Source: DAOTUL01 sp034437435 | Lineage (GTDB): Bacteria > Chloroflexota > Anaerolineae > Aggregatilineales > Phototrophicaceae | Assembly: GCA_964417785.1 (NCBI GenBank) | Contig: CAYQJO010000074.1 | Coordinates: forward strand, 1-17,955 | Direction of reading: 5' to 3' | DNA: 17,955 nt | In this document: piece after piece, positions 7,664-15,382 of the stretch | How positions within the stretch are numbered: position 1 is the stretch's first letter | How the letters are laid out: each line of letters opens with the position of its first letter | The notes under the pieces: model-generated | The model's input: only the letters and a program-made list of their open reading frames with translations | Database searches by the model: none | What the model was told of the DNA's origin: nothing | Made by a program: the position numbers and the translations under genes

Positions 7664-10018
7664 TTGCGTAAGTTGCTGCTCGTTTTGCTGCTGTTGATTG
7701 GATTCAGTGCATTTGCTCAGACGGACGGCTTTATCATCAACGAGATTGACGTGGACCAGTTCGGCGTGGACCGGGCTGAGTTCGTGGAGTTGTTGGGACC
7801 ACCCGACCGCGAATTGACCGGCTTATCGCTGGTCTTTTTTGATGGTCGGACCGACCGCGCCTACCGGCTCATCGAGTTGGACGGCCAATCGACCGGCAGC
7901 GATGGTCTGTTTGTTGTTTGCGGCGACGCCAACCGTGTAACTGGCTGTGATCTGGACATCGAACCGGATTTCTGGTTCATCCAGAACGGCCCCGATGCTG
8001 TCGCACTGTACGCTCAGGGTGAACTGCTGGATGCGCTGGTATACGGCACCAGCGACGCCGAGAGCGCGACTCTGCTGGACCTGTTCGGCGGTGAGCAGGC
8101 TGATGAGAATGCCAACGGCGCTCGCAACACCGAGTCGATCCAGCGCTGCGGCGAGACCATCGTCGTGACTGCACCGACTCCGGGTGCGGCCAACACCTGT
8201 GCGGATGAAAGTGAAGCGATGGACAGCATTCACGCTATCCAGGGCGGTGGGGGCGAAGTGACTGAGCGCGGTCCCTGGACGGTCGAGGCGATTGTCACCG
8301 GCGACTTCCAGGCGCGTGACCAGCTTCGCGGCTTCTTCCTCCAGGAAGAAGACCATGATGTCGATGGCGATCCGACCACTTCGGAAGCGGTTTTCGTCTT
8401 CTGTGAGAACTGCCCGGTGGATGTCGCAGTCGGTGATCTGGTGCAGGTGACGGGTGTGGCCTCTGAGTTTGACGATATGAGCCAGCTTGGTGCGCGGTTC
8501 GCCGAGGACATTACAGTCATCAGCAGCGATAACCCGCTGCCGACGCCGGTGACGCTCAATTTGCCGGTGCCGGACGGTATGGACATAAACGCTTATTACG
8601 AACCCTTCGAGGGCATGCTGGTGACCATCCCACAGGCGCTCACGGCGACGGAATACTACCAGTTGGGTCGCTACGGGCAGATCGTGTTATCCGAAGGTGG
8701 CCGGCTGCCACAATTCACCCACATCAGTGAGCCGAGCGAAGACGGCTACACCGCTCATCTGGATACAGTAGCGCGGCGGAGGATCATCCTGGACGATGAC
8801 GACAACTTCCAGAACGTCGATCCGATCATGCATCCGCTGCCCGGCGGCCTGAGTGCCGACAACCCCTTGCGCGGCGGCTGGACCATCACGGACCTGACCG
8901 GTGTGCTGCACTGGTCGGAAGCCGGATCACGCGATACCGATGCATGGCGAATCCGCCCGGTGGTGGGCCAGTTCGATTACAGCTTTGACAGCACGCCCAA
9001 TCCGCGCCCGGAAACCCCGCCCGCTGTCGGCGGTAACTTCCATGTCGCCAGCTTCAATGTGCTGAACTATTTCACCACCATCCACGACGGCGACAACATC
9101 TGCGGTGTGGATCAGGCGGAGCCGGACAACTGTCGCGGTGCCGACTCCGAAGCCGAACTGGAACGGCAGGCAACCAAGATCGTCGAAGCCATCTGCGCAA
9201 TTGACGCTGATGTGGTCGGTCTGATGGAAATCGAGAACAACGCTCGCGAGTCGCTGGAAGACCTGACGGAGCGCCTCAACGCCGTGTGCGGTCCCTATGA
9301 CTTCGTGGACAGCGGCATCATCGGCGGCGACGCCATCAAGGTCGGGTTCATCTATAAGCCGGATACGACCGAACGGGTGGGCGATTTCGCCATCCTGGAC
9401 AGCACGGTCGATGACCGGTTCAATGAGCGGCGCAACCGCCCTGCCCTGGCACAGACCTTCCGCCAGACCAGCAGCGGTGAAAGCCTGACGGTGGTCGTGA
9501 ATCATCTCAAGTCCAAAGGGTCATCGTGCGGCACCGGCGACGACTCGCCGCGCACGGGGCAGGCCAACTGCGCCGGCACCCGTACCCGCGCCGCCGAAGC
9601 GATGGTCGATTGGCTGGCGACCGATCCGACCGGCAGCGGCGAGGCTGATGTGCTGGTTATCGGTGACCTGAACTCGTACCGGTTAGAGGACCCGATCCGG
9701 GTGTTCACCGACAACGGCTACACCGATCTCGAATATGAGTTCAACGGCATTGCGGGTTACGGCTACGTGTTCGACGGTCAGTGGGGTTATCTGGATTATG
9801 CGCTGGCGAACGAAAGCCTGATGCCGCAGGTCACGGGAGCGTCGTCATGGCATATCAACGCCGATGAGGTCAACATGCTGGATTACAACGACACGATCCA
9901 GGACGAGACCGAAGCGCCGTTCCACGCCAAACCGCCAACCAACGAGCTTTATGCGCCTGATGCCTTCCGCTCATCGGATCACGATCCGGTTGTGGTGGGG
10001 TTGAGTCTGGGCGAGTAG
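7664..10018 (+). CDS. Secreted nuclease, LTD-OB-EEP architecture (ExeM/NucH-like)
   Basis: A 784-residue exported protein starting at TTG. Residues 1-19 are a signal peptide (cleavage near AFAQT). Residues about 20-178 resemble a lamin-tail domain (GFIINEIDVDQFGVDRAEF, ending PTPGAANTC). Residues about 187-290 look like the OB-fold segment found in extracellular nucleases (IHAIQG, then VGDLVQVTGVASE). Residues about 458-784 are an endonuclease/exonuclease/phosphatase domain with N465 in ASFNVLNYF, E522 in MEIEN, H614 in NHLKSKG, D668 and N670 in GDLNSY, and the terminal SDHDPV (D772, H773). All catalytic positions are present, so an active metal-dependent DNase or related phosphodiesterase used to scavenge extracellular DNA or phosphate is likely. 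There is no C-terminal membrane anchor or sorting motif. It is probably monocistronic, since the next gene has its own TATAAT. Confidence 0.92.
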   Translation: MRKLLLVLLLLIGFSAFAQTDGFIINEIDVDQFGVDRAEFVELLGPPDRELTGLSLVFFDGRTDRAYRLIELDGQSTGSDGLFVVCGDANRVTGCDLDIEPDFWFIQNGPDAVALYAQGELLDALVYGTSDAESATLLDLFGGEQADENANGARNTESIQRCGETIVVTAPTPGAANTCADESEAMDSIHAIQGGGGEVTERGPWTVEAIVTGDFQARDQLRGFFLQEEDHDVDGDPTTSEAVFVFCENCPVDVAVGDLVQVTGVASEFDDMSQLGARFAEDITVISSDNPLPTPVTLNLPVPDGMDINAYYEPFEGMLVTIPQALTATEYYQLGRYGQIVLSEGGRLPQFTHISEPSEDGYTAHLDTVARRRIILDDDDNFQNVDPIMHPLPGGLSADNPLRGGWTITDLTGVLHWSEAGSRDTDAWRIRPVVGQFDYSFDSTPNPRPETPPAVGGNFHVASFNVLNYFTTIHDGDNICGVDQAEPDNCRGADSEAELERQATKIVEAICAIDADVVGLMEIENNARESLEDLTERLNAVCGPYDFVDSGIIGGDAIKVGFIYKPDTTERVGDFAILDSTVDDRFNERRNRPALAQTFRQTSSGESLTVVVNHLKSKGSSCGTGDDSPRTGQANCAGTRTRAAEAMVDWLATDPTGSGEADVLVIGDLNSYRLEDPIRVFTDNGYTDLEYEFNGIAGYGYVFDGQWGYLDYALANESLMPQVTGASSWHINADEVNMLDYNDTIQDETEAPFHAKPPTNELYAPDAFRSSDHDPVVVGLSLGE

Positions 10019-10032
10019 CAATTGTTTTCCTG

Positions 10033-10061
10033 TCCCCACGATGCCACTGGTGTTGTGGGGA
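10033..10061 (+). terminator. Hairpin after nuclease gene (possible terminator/operator)
   Basis: TCCCCAC (10033-10039) pairs with GTGGGGA (10055-10061). Further weaker pairing inside closes on a small loop (C10044-C10045 with G10049-G10050). It begins 14 bases after the nuclease stop, but no T-run follows. It abuts the TATAAT of the next gene, so it may act as terminator, operator or both. Confidence 0.45.
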
Positions 10062-10064
10062 TGC

Positions 10065-10091
10065 TATAATGCACGAAAAGTGGTGTAGGAG
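10065..10091 (+). promoter_or_regulatory. Promoter -10 and RBS for the ribbon-helix-helix gene
   Basis: TATAAT at 10065-10070 lies 32 bases before the ATG at 10103. No convincing -35 is visible because the upstream region is taken by the GTGGGG hairpin. AGGAG at 10087-10091 is 11 bases before the ATG, a somewhat long but usable spacing. Confidence 0.5.
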
Positions 10092-10102
10092 CGATCACGG
10101 TC

Positions 10103-10384
10103 ATGACCGAGATAACGGTTCAACTCACAGATGAGCAAATGGAACGCCTGCGGGACGAAGCACAACGTCTCAACATGCCACTGGAAGCAATCATCAACAC
10201 GGCTATCGAGTATTTTCTCGACGATGACGAACCCGGTGAGACCGAGATTCTGGCAGGATTGCGGCAGGCGATGATGGATGTTCTGGACGGCAACGTGCTT
10301 TCAGCAGAAGACGTGCTGGCAGAACTGAAGCGAGATATGCGGGGACGTAGTGGCCCCACCACTACGTCCCATCTGAGACCCTAA
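10103..10384 (+). CDS. Ribbon-helix-helix (CopG-like) DNA-binding protein, orphan antitoxin candidate
   Basis: A 93-residue protein. Residues 3-38 fit the ribbon-helix-helix fold: a short strand (ITVQLTDEQ), helix A (MERLRDEAQRLNM) and helix B (LEAIINTAIEYFL). An acidic hinge (DDDEPGE) leads to a helical tail (ILAGLRQAMMDVLDG and AEDVLAELKRDM) like the toxin-binding tails of RHH antitoxins. The last residues (GRSGPTTTSHLRP) are encoded by a perfect hairpin and may have been added by drift into it. No toxin gene follows, because the next gene is convergent and its stop overlaps this one (10381-10384). It may be an orphan antitoxin or an autonomous repressor, perhaps of its own promoter. Confidence 0.75.
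   Translation: MTEITVQLTDEQMERLRDEAQRLNMPLEAIINTAIEYFLDDDEPGETEILAGLRQAMMDVLDGNVLSAEDVLAELKRDMRGRSGPTTTSHLRP
10342..10370. terminator. Perfect 12-bp hairpin at convergent gene junction
   Basis: GGGACGTAGTGG (10342-10353) pairs perfectly with CCACTACGTCCC (10359-10370) around a 5-base loop. For the minus-strand cytochrome operon it lies 10 bases after the stop codon; for the plus-strand RHH gene it lies inside the last codons. It has no T-tract on either side, but its stability and position suggest a bidirectional transcription stop or 3'-end protector. Confidence 0.6.
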
Positions 10385-12258
10385 TTCCCGTCCATCAACT
10401 TTGACAGACGGTCTTTGAGTGTCTGCCGCTGGCGGGTATAGGCCGCTTCCTCGATCTCGCCGTCGTGGTAGCGCTGATCCAATTCCGCAATTTCGCGCAC
10501 CAGATCGTCCGATGTGGCTTTGCCCTGGCCGCGCCAGTACAGAAGCAGCGCCGAGACGATCATTACACCGCCGCCGGTGACCAGCAGCACGGCGATCACG
10601 GTGGTGGTGGGCAGCGAGCCGTCGCCGCCGGTGGTAGCGGCCACCGCCCCACCCCTCAGTTCATAGACCACCGATTCACCAGCAGATCGTGAGACCTCAC
10701 CCTGATACACGTTGAAGACCATCTCCCCGAAATCCTGTGAACCGGCGGAGATCAGGTCGTCACCGGAGAGGGTCAGCCCCTGTGCGGCGAGTATCTGGAC
10801 GTTGGCGTCCATCGTGTAGTTGATGGGAAACGCCAGTGCGCCGTCGCCATCGTAGGGCAGTCCATACATCACATGGACGAAATGGCTTTCATTGGGGAAG
10901 ATCGGCTGGGTATCGGTCACGGTCAGCCCATCCACCCTGTAGCGGTCGGGATTGTCGAAGTCGAAAATCTGGGCCATCTCTGGCAGCGTCACCGTCACCG
11001 ATGCCTGCCGGAAGTTGTCTATCTCTTGCTCGGTCAGGAAAAGGCGGTCTGAGTTGTTGCTGAAGCGCATGATCTGGATGATCTGCAAACCGCCTTCAAT
11101 GGGGTTGATCTGGAGCAGCAGTTCATCTATCGAGATAGCGGATTCGTCATTCGTCAGTTCGTAAACCGTGACCGGTAGATCGATCTCGGTGTTTTCCGGG
11201 TTGCCGGAGATAATATCGCTGACGAAAAAGCCATCGCCATACTGCACCGTAACCATGTAGCGGCGGTCGATGCGGATGGGTACACCGGTAAAGGTGAAGG
11301 TGCCGTTCGCGTCCACATCGGTTGTGATCAACTCCTCTTCAAGGCGAGCGTTGATGATGTGCAGGACGGCCTGTGCATCTGTGCCAACGGGTTCGTTCAG
11401 GGTGGCATTGGTCACAGTGCCGGTGATAGTGCCGGGTGTCTCAGCAGCGGCGACCTGCGTCGGAGCCGGTGCCGCCTCCTGGGTGGATTCCACCATCTGA
11501 ACGGTGCCGAGCGACTCGGTGCCGGTCAGCGCCAGCGTCCGTAAGTAGGCCAGCGCCGCCTGCCGTTCATCGGCGGAGAGTGTTTCGGCAAAGGCGGGCA
11601 TGATGCCGCCCACACCCTGATTAATGGCGGCCAGAATCGCGCCGTCGCTCAGCGCTACCATCTCCTGCAAATTGCCCTGCGGCCCGCGCCCATCGCTGCC
11701 GTGACATTCAGCGCAGTTGGCCGCCCACACCTCGCGCCCCAGATCGACCTGCTCGGATGTGACCGACATCATATAGACATACATCGTCACGGCCCAACGC
11801 TGTGACTCATCCAGGCTGTCACGCCAGGGCGGCATGAGCGCTTCCAGCCTGCCGTTAGTGATGATGTCGAACCAGTCCTGCGGCGTGGTGTCCAGTGTCG
11901 TGTTTGGGTCGGTGAAATCGCGAATTTCGGTCGGAATCTGACCGGCCAACACCAACGGGCCGTTGCCCTGACCGTTCTCGCCATGACACTCCGTACAGAA
12001 TTCTGCGAATAACTCGGCACCCTCGTCCATGTTGGGGGCGGCCTCCGGGTAGGCGATTACAACGGGGGCGAATGTGGGTGGCGGCGGCAGGGTCGCCACG
12101 ACTTCCGGCTCGCCGCCGAGTCCGGTGCAGCCAGCGATGAACAATACAAATGCGACGAATATGTTTCGGGTTTCTGGCAGTCTTCTCGTATTGTGAATGG
12201 TGAAAGAGACGATAGATTGCAGTGGATATGTAAAACTCAAGTGATTATCCAATCTCAA
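10381..12258 (-). CDS. Diheme cytochrome c lipoprotein with C-terminal membrane anchor
   Basis: Up to 625 residues. A lipoprotein-type signal ends in LFIAGC (C44). Two class-I cytochrome c domains follow: CTECH (C88-H92) with ALMPPW (M142) as likely sixth ligand, and CAECH (C182-H186) with GIMPAF (M220). After a Pro/Ala/Thr linker comes a carboxypeptidase-regulatory-like beta domain (GTITGTVTNATLNEP) and further beta-rich sequence. A transmembrane helix lies near residues 565-590 (VIAVLLVTGGGVMIVSALLL), then a charged cytoplasmic tail. It is the last gene of the LysR-octaheme-FeS-NrfD operon and probably the extracytoplasmic electron carrier of that complex. The start is doubtful: only TTG codons (12258, 12240) precede the signal peptide, there is no good Shine-Dalgarno, and a hairpin lies just upstream. 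Confidence 0.88.
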   Translation of the reverse strand: MRLDNHLSFTYPLQSIVSFTIHNTRRLPETRNIFVAFVLFIAGCTGLGGEPEVVATLPPPPTFAPVVIAYPEAAPNMDEGAELFAEFCTECHGENGQGNGPLVLAGQIPTEIRDFTDPNTTLDTTPQDWFDIITNGRLEALMPPWRDSLDESQRWAVTMYVYMMSVTSEQVDLGREVWAANCAECHGSDGRGPQGNLQEMVALSDGAILAAINQGVGGIMPAFAETLSADERQAALAYLRTLALTGTESLGTVQMVESTQEAAPAPTQVAAAETPGTITGTVTNATLNEPVGTDAQAVLHIINARLEEELITTDVDANGTFTFTGVPIRIDRRYMVTVQYGDGFFVSDIISGNPENTEIDLPVTVYELTNDESAISIDELLLQINPIEGGLQIIQIMRFSNNSDRLFLTEQEIDNFRQASVTVTLPEMAQIFDFDNPDRYRVDGLTVTDTQPIFPNESHFVHVMYGLPYDGDGALAFPINYTMDANVQILAAQGLTLSGDDLISAGSQDFGEMVFNVYQGEVSRSAGESVVYELRGGAVAATTGGDGSLPTTTVIAVLLVTGGGVMIVSALLLYWRGQGKATSDDLVREIAELDQRYHDGEIEEAAYTRQRQTLKDRLSKLMDGN

Positions 12259-12265
12259 ACAATGA

Positions 12266-12282
12266 GGCGCGAATGTCGCGCC
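12266..12282 (-). other. Intercistronic hairpin between NrfD-like and diheme cytochrome genes
   Basis: GGCGCGA (12266-12272) and TCGCGCC (12276-12282) form a perfect 7-bp stem with a 3-base loop in the 67-bp gap. On the minus strand it is followed by TCATTGTTTGAG, a weak T-rich stretch. It could partly terminate or stabilise the mRNA and so set the level of the last gene of the operon. Confidence 0.5.
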
Positions 12283-12325
12283 CCAAGACTAACATTACTG
12301 TTTACAATTTTACCCCCAAGTGGGT

Positions 12326-13594
12326 TCAGTCGCCAGCAGCAGGCTGTGGTGCATGACCGGCAGTCGGGACCTCATCTTCGAGTTCCTCGTCGGTTTTGCC
12401 AGCATCGGGATAGAGATGCAGGAAACGCGCCGCCAGACTCCACGCCAGCAGCCAGTAACTCACGACCCCCAGGCCCACACCCCACTCCACCAGCGACGGC
12501 GAGTAGAAATGGACCTCGAACACATCCGCCACACCCGGCGACCAGTCCAGCGGTACGACAAAACCCGCCAGTGTCATGTTCCAGCGGAACACTACCAGAC
12601 CGCCGACCGAGAGAAATCCCGCCAGAATCAGCATGTAGCGGTTGCTACGGGTGCGCGGCCATAAGAAGATCAGCGCCGGGACCACCGCGCCCAGCAGAAT
12701 CTCGAACCACCAGAAGGTGAAGCCATAGGGTGTGTGTTCTTGCAGCAGTTCGATGTCGCGCTCAATCGCCGGTGAGTGGCTGTAATACTGGGTGGCGGCC
12801 CAACTCCACAGCTTGAGATAGAGATAAGCCAGACTCATGACACCGGCGAAGATCGCCAGATTGTTCATGACCCGGCGCGGCACCAGTACCTTGTTCATAA
12901 AGGCCCCGGTGATGAGCGTCACCATGATGGTCAGCGCAATCCCGCTGGCGATAGCCGACAGGATAAACAGCACTGGCGCACTTGGTGAATACCACACCGG
13001 ACGAGCCGTCAGCACACCATACGTGGCACCCAACGACGACTGGTGCAGCAGTGACAGTCCCATACCAAAAAGCGCAGCAATTGGCATGATCCGATGCAGC
13101 AGATGGGCCAGACTGAGCAGCAGCCGATTGTTGCGCAGCGGTGTGCTTTCGATGACGATGGGAATAATCTCCATCGCCAGCACGGTCGTGTATAACATCA
13201 CGCACATGGTGATTTCCCACAGGACCGAATGCACATTCCAGTAGATCAGCGGGTGATAGAAACGGTCGGGGCGGCCAATATCGACAAAGAGCGCGATCAT
13301 GGCCGATGTGTAGCCGAGCAGACCGATGAGAACCGCCGCCCGTGCGACTGATTCGTAGCGCTTGAGGCCAAAGATATAGACCGCCGCCGACAGGGTGAAG
13401 GCACCGGCACCCAGGCCGATAGCCGACAGGTCGATGGTGATCCACAATCCCCAGGGAAGCTGGTTGGTCAGGCTGGTCGATTCCAGGCCGTTCAGCAGAA
13501 TATACAGAATGGAGAAAACACCCAGTCCCAGGCAGATTACCAGGAACATAATCCAGGCGGAATAGGTGGGTGATTTGCGTACAAAATCGATCAT
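12326..13594 (-). CDS. HybB/NrfD-like polytopic membrane protein, quinone-interacting subunit
   Basis: A 422-residue membrane protein with about ten hydrophobic segments, the count of the HybB/DsrP/ActC branch rather than the eight of short NrfD proteins. Recognisable HybB-type signatures are PWGLW (47-51), GRPDR then WNVHSVLWE (107-127), HQSSLG (184-189) and RWN (337-339). These lie where quinone and proton pathways sit in the family. No heme-binding motif is seen. Its ATG at 13594 overlaps the stop of the FeS gene (ATGA, 13591-13594), with GGAGG 7 bases upstream, so the two subunits are translationally coupled. It should exchange electrons between the quinone pool and the FeS partner. The hydrophilic C-terminal tail (DEELEDEV) is variable. 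I do not assign a specific gene symbol. Confidence 0.92.
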   Translation of the reverse strand: MIDFVRKSPTYSAWIMFLVICLGLGVFSILYILLNGLESTSLTNQLPWGLWITIDLSAIGLGAGAFTLSAAVYIFGLKRYESVARAAVLIGLLGYTSAMIALFVDIGRPDRFYHPLIYWNVHSVLWEITMCVMLYTTVLAMEIIPIVIESTPLRNNRLLLSLAHLLHRIMPIAALFGMGLSLLHQSSLGATYGVLTARPVWYSPSAPVLFILSAIASGIALTIMVTLITGAFMNKVLVPRRVMNNLAIFAGVMSLAYLYLKLWSWAATQYYSHSPAIERDIELLQEHTPYGFTFWWFEILLGAVVPALIFLWPRTRSNRYMLILAGFLSVGGLVVFRWNMTLAGFVVPLDWSPGVADVFEVHFYSPSLVEWGVGLGVVSYWLLAWSLAARFLHLYPDAGKTDEELEDEVPTAGHAPQPAAGD

Positions 13595-14412
13595 GCCAGT
13601 TCCTCCGGTGGGATATAGTACACGCTGGCTTCGGTTCCCAGATCATCGCGCAGGCGGATTGTCGGGTTGCTGGCGATCATCTGCGAGACCGGGCTGTTGG
13701 GATCGTTTAGATCACCAAAGAATCGTGCTTCTACCGGGCAGATATTGACGCAGGCCGGGGTCGCTTCCGGATCAACGCCGGGGACCAGACCGCGCTCTAT
13801 ACCGGGGTCAATCCGGTGAACACAGAAGGTGCATTTTTCCACCACGCCACGCACGCGGCGCGGTACCTCCGGTGTCCCCCACTGCGGTGCATACGGATTG
13901 GCGTCTTCTTCACGCTCATCCCAGTTGAACGACCGTGCGCCGTAGGGGCAGGCGGCCTGACAGTAGCGGCAGCCAATACAGCGGTCATAGTCCATCATGA
14001 CCAGACCGTCGTCGCGGATATAGGTGGCGGCCACCGGGCAGACCTTCACACAGGGCGCGTTCTGGCAGTGCAGGCAGGGCCGCGTCACATGGAAGACCTC
14101 GCCGGTCTCGGTGCGATCCTCCAGGTGGATGTTCCAGCGCATATCGGTGCGCGTGTCGTTGATCGCCTGGCAGGCGTAAACGCAGTATTCGCAGCCGATG
14201 CACTTCTTCAGGTCAATAACCATGCCCCAGTGTGGGCGTTCGCGGTCCTGTTCACCAATCACGTTATCCGGTTCCAGCCGGTCGAAATACCCGCCGACCA
14301 GATCAGACAGCGGGTCCGCCAGGACAACAGCCGCCCCGACCGATACCCCTGCACCCAGCATGATCTGGATTAGCTCACGCCGGGTTACCAGCGTAGTATC
14401 ATTATCAGCCAT
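13591..14412 (-). CDS. Tat-exported ferredoxin-type 4x[4Fe-4S] subunit (HybA/NrfC/DmsB-like)
   Basis: 273 residues from the ATG at 14412. The N-terminus has a twin-arginine-like signal (TRRELIQIMLGAG) that points to export to the outer face. Sixteen cysteines form four cluster motifs: C71/C74/C77/C81, C113/C116/C121/C125, C145/C148/C151/C155 and C194/C197/C221/C225, the standard pattern of four-cluster electron-transfer subunits such as HybA and NrfC. The ATG overlaps the octaheme gene stop by 8 bases; an in-frame GTG at 14430 would add six residues but has weaker support. The 3' end overlaps the NrfD-like start by 4 bases. It should pass electrons between the membrane subunit and the cytochromes. 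Confidence 0.94.
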   Translation of the reverse strand: MADNDTTLVTRRELIQIMLGAGVSVGAAVVLADPLSDLVGGYFDRLEPDNVIGEQDRERPHWGMVIDLKKCIGCEYCVYACQAINDTRTDMRWNIHLEDRTETGEVFHVTRPCLHCQNAPCVKVCPVAATYIRDDGLVMMDYDRCIGCRYCQAACPYGARSFNWDEREEDANPYAPQWGTPEVPRRVRGVVEKCTFCVHRIDPGIERGLVPGVDPEATPACVNICPVEARFFGDLNDPNSPVSQMIASNPTIRLRDDLGTEASVYYIPPEELA

Positions 14413-15382
14413 TGTTTTCTGCTCTCTCACGTCTCATCAATACCCATAATATGGAAACACCCAGCCCTAAACCGACGATCAATCCCTGAGTCAGACGGAT
14501 GTAGTCGTTATCGCTGCCAGTCTCTTCCTCTTTGGTCAGACTGAGTTCGTTTTGCAATTCCTCGACACGGACCAGCAGTTCGTTACGCTCCTCGGCCAGC
14601 ACGGAGTCAACGTCAATCAGGATGGGCGATGCACCGGTCAGCGAGATTTCCTGGTGGCAGTCGGTACACGCCACCGTCCCCACATACATCGTGTGGTCGG
14701 CCAGCTTGTGCAGTGCATCGGCTTCCTTCTGGTACATGTGGCAACTGGCACAGGTGACTTCCACCCCTTCAAACGCGATTTCGTTGTGGGTCAGGTGGAC
14801 GTAGGTGTTGGTATCGTCCTGGTGGCAGTTGAGGCACATGGCATCAACAACGCTGGTGGCGGCACTCAGAACCGATTTATCGTCGGGTTCGCGGATGTTC
14901 TGGCCGTGCGGGTTGTGGCAGGTGGCGCAGCCAATGGCTCCCATGTCGGCAGTGAATGCGTGCAGACTGCGCTCCCACTCAAAGAAGGTGTTGGTGTGGC
15001 AGTCACCGCAGGTCTCGGTATCGGTGCTGACGACGAAGGGGGCCGGTGGGTGATTGGCGGGTGTCTGCCCGTGACACGCTTCACACTGGATATTCTCAGC
15101 CAGATATGTCTGTGTCGACGGTTGGTAGTCGGTCGTGTGGCAGGCCAGACATTCCGGGTCACTGTCCTCAGCGATCCAGGCTTCCTGGAATGACTCGCGG
15201 TCATAGGCAATCGCGTGGACGCCGGTATGCCAGGCGGCGTGATAATCCAGGTGGCACTCGCCGCAGGATTGATCGCTGTATTCCGGCGTCGGCTCGTCCA
15301 CAACCTCTTCATCCTGGGCCAGAACACCCGCCACACCGAATCCGAAAAACAGAAGAATGACGAGACTAAAGCGTAGCTTCAT
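14405..15382 (-). CDS. Membrane-anchored octaheme cytochrome c
   Basis: 325 residues from the ATG at 15382, chosen because GGAAGG lies 8 bases upstream and a clean signal peptide follows (MKLRFSLVILLFFGFGVAG). A longer start at 15424 would only add a hydrophilic stretch. Eight CxxCH heme sites begin at C40, C78, C100, C125, C152, C183, C211 and C239, with many extra histidines available as distal ligands. A short coiled-coil-like segment (about 260-287) precedes a C-terminal transmembrane helix (about 298-316), so the hemes face outside the cytoplasm. It overlaps the LysR stop by 17 bases and the FeS start by 8 bases. By context it is the heme partner of the FeS/NrfD-like module, as pentaheme or multiheme subunits are in ActA- or Nrf-type complexes. 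It is not clearly an orthologue of a named cytochrome. Confidence 0.93.
   Translation of the reverse strand: MKLRFSLVILLFFGFGVAGVLAQDEEVVDEPTPEYSDQSCGECHLDYHAAWHTGVHAIAYDRESFQEAWIAEDSDPECLACHTTDYQPSTQTYLAENIQCEACHGQTPANHPPAPFVVSTDTETCGDCHTNTFFEWERSLHAFTADMGAIGCATCHNPHGQNIREPDDKSVLSAATSVVDAMCLNCHQDDTNTYVHLTHNEIAFEGVEVTCASCHMYQKEADALHKLADHTMYVGTVACTDCHQEISLTGASPILIDVDSVLAEERNELLVRVEELQNELSLTKEEETGSDNDYIRLTQGLIVGLGLGVSILWVLMRRERAENNG

Noticed and set aside
12762..13646. A long (294-codon) minus-strand frame inside the HybB-like gene
   Set aside because: Its His/Pro/Gly-rich translation has no membrane segments or motifs, whereas the overlapping frame is a clear polytopic HybB-like protein with a strong ribosome binding site.
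10381..15382. Canonical Alternative Complex III operon
   Set aside because: The FeS, NrfD-like and multiheme parts are shared, but the FeS protein is a short HybA-like one and the other Act subunits are missing.
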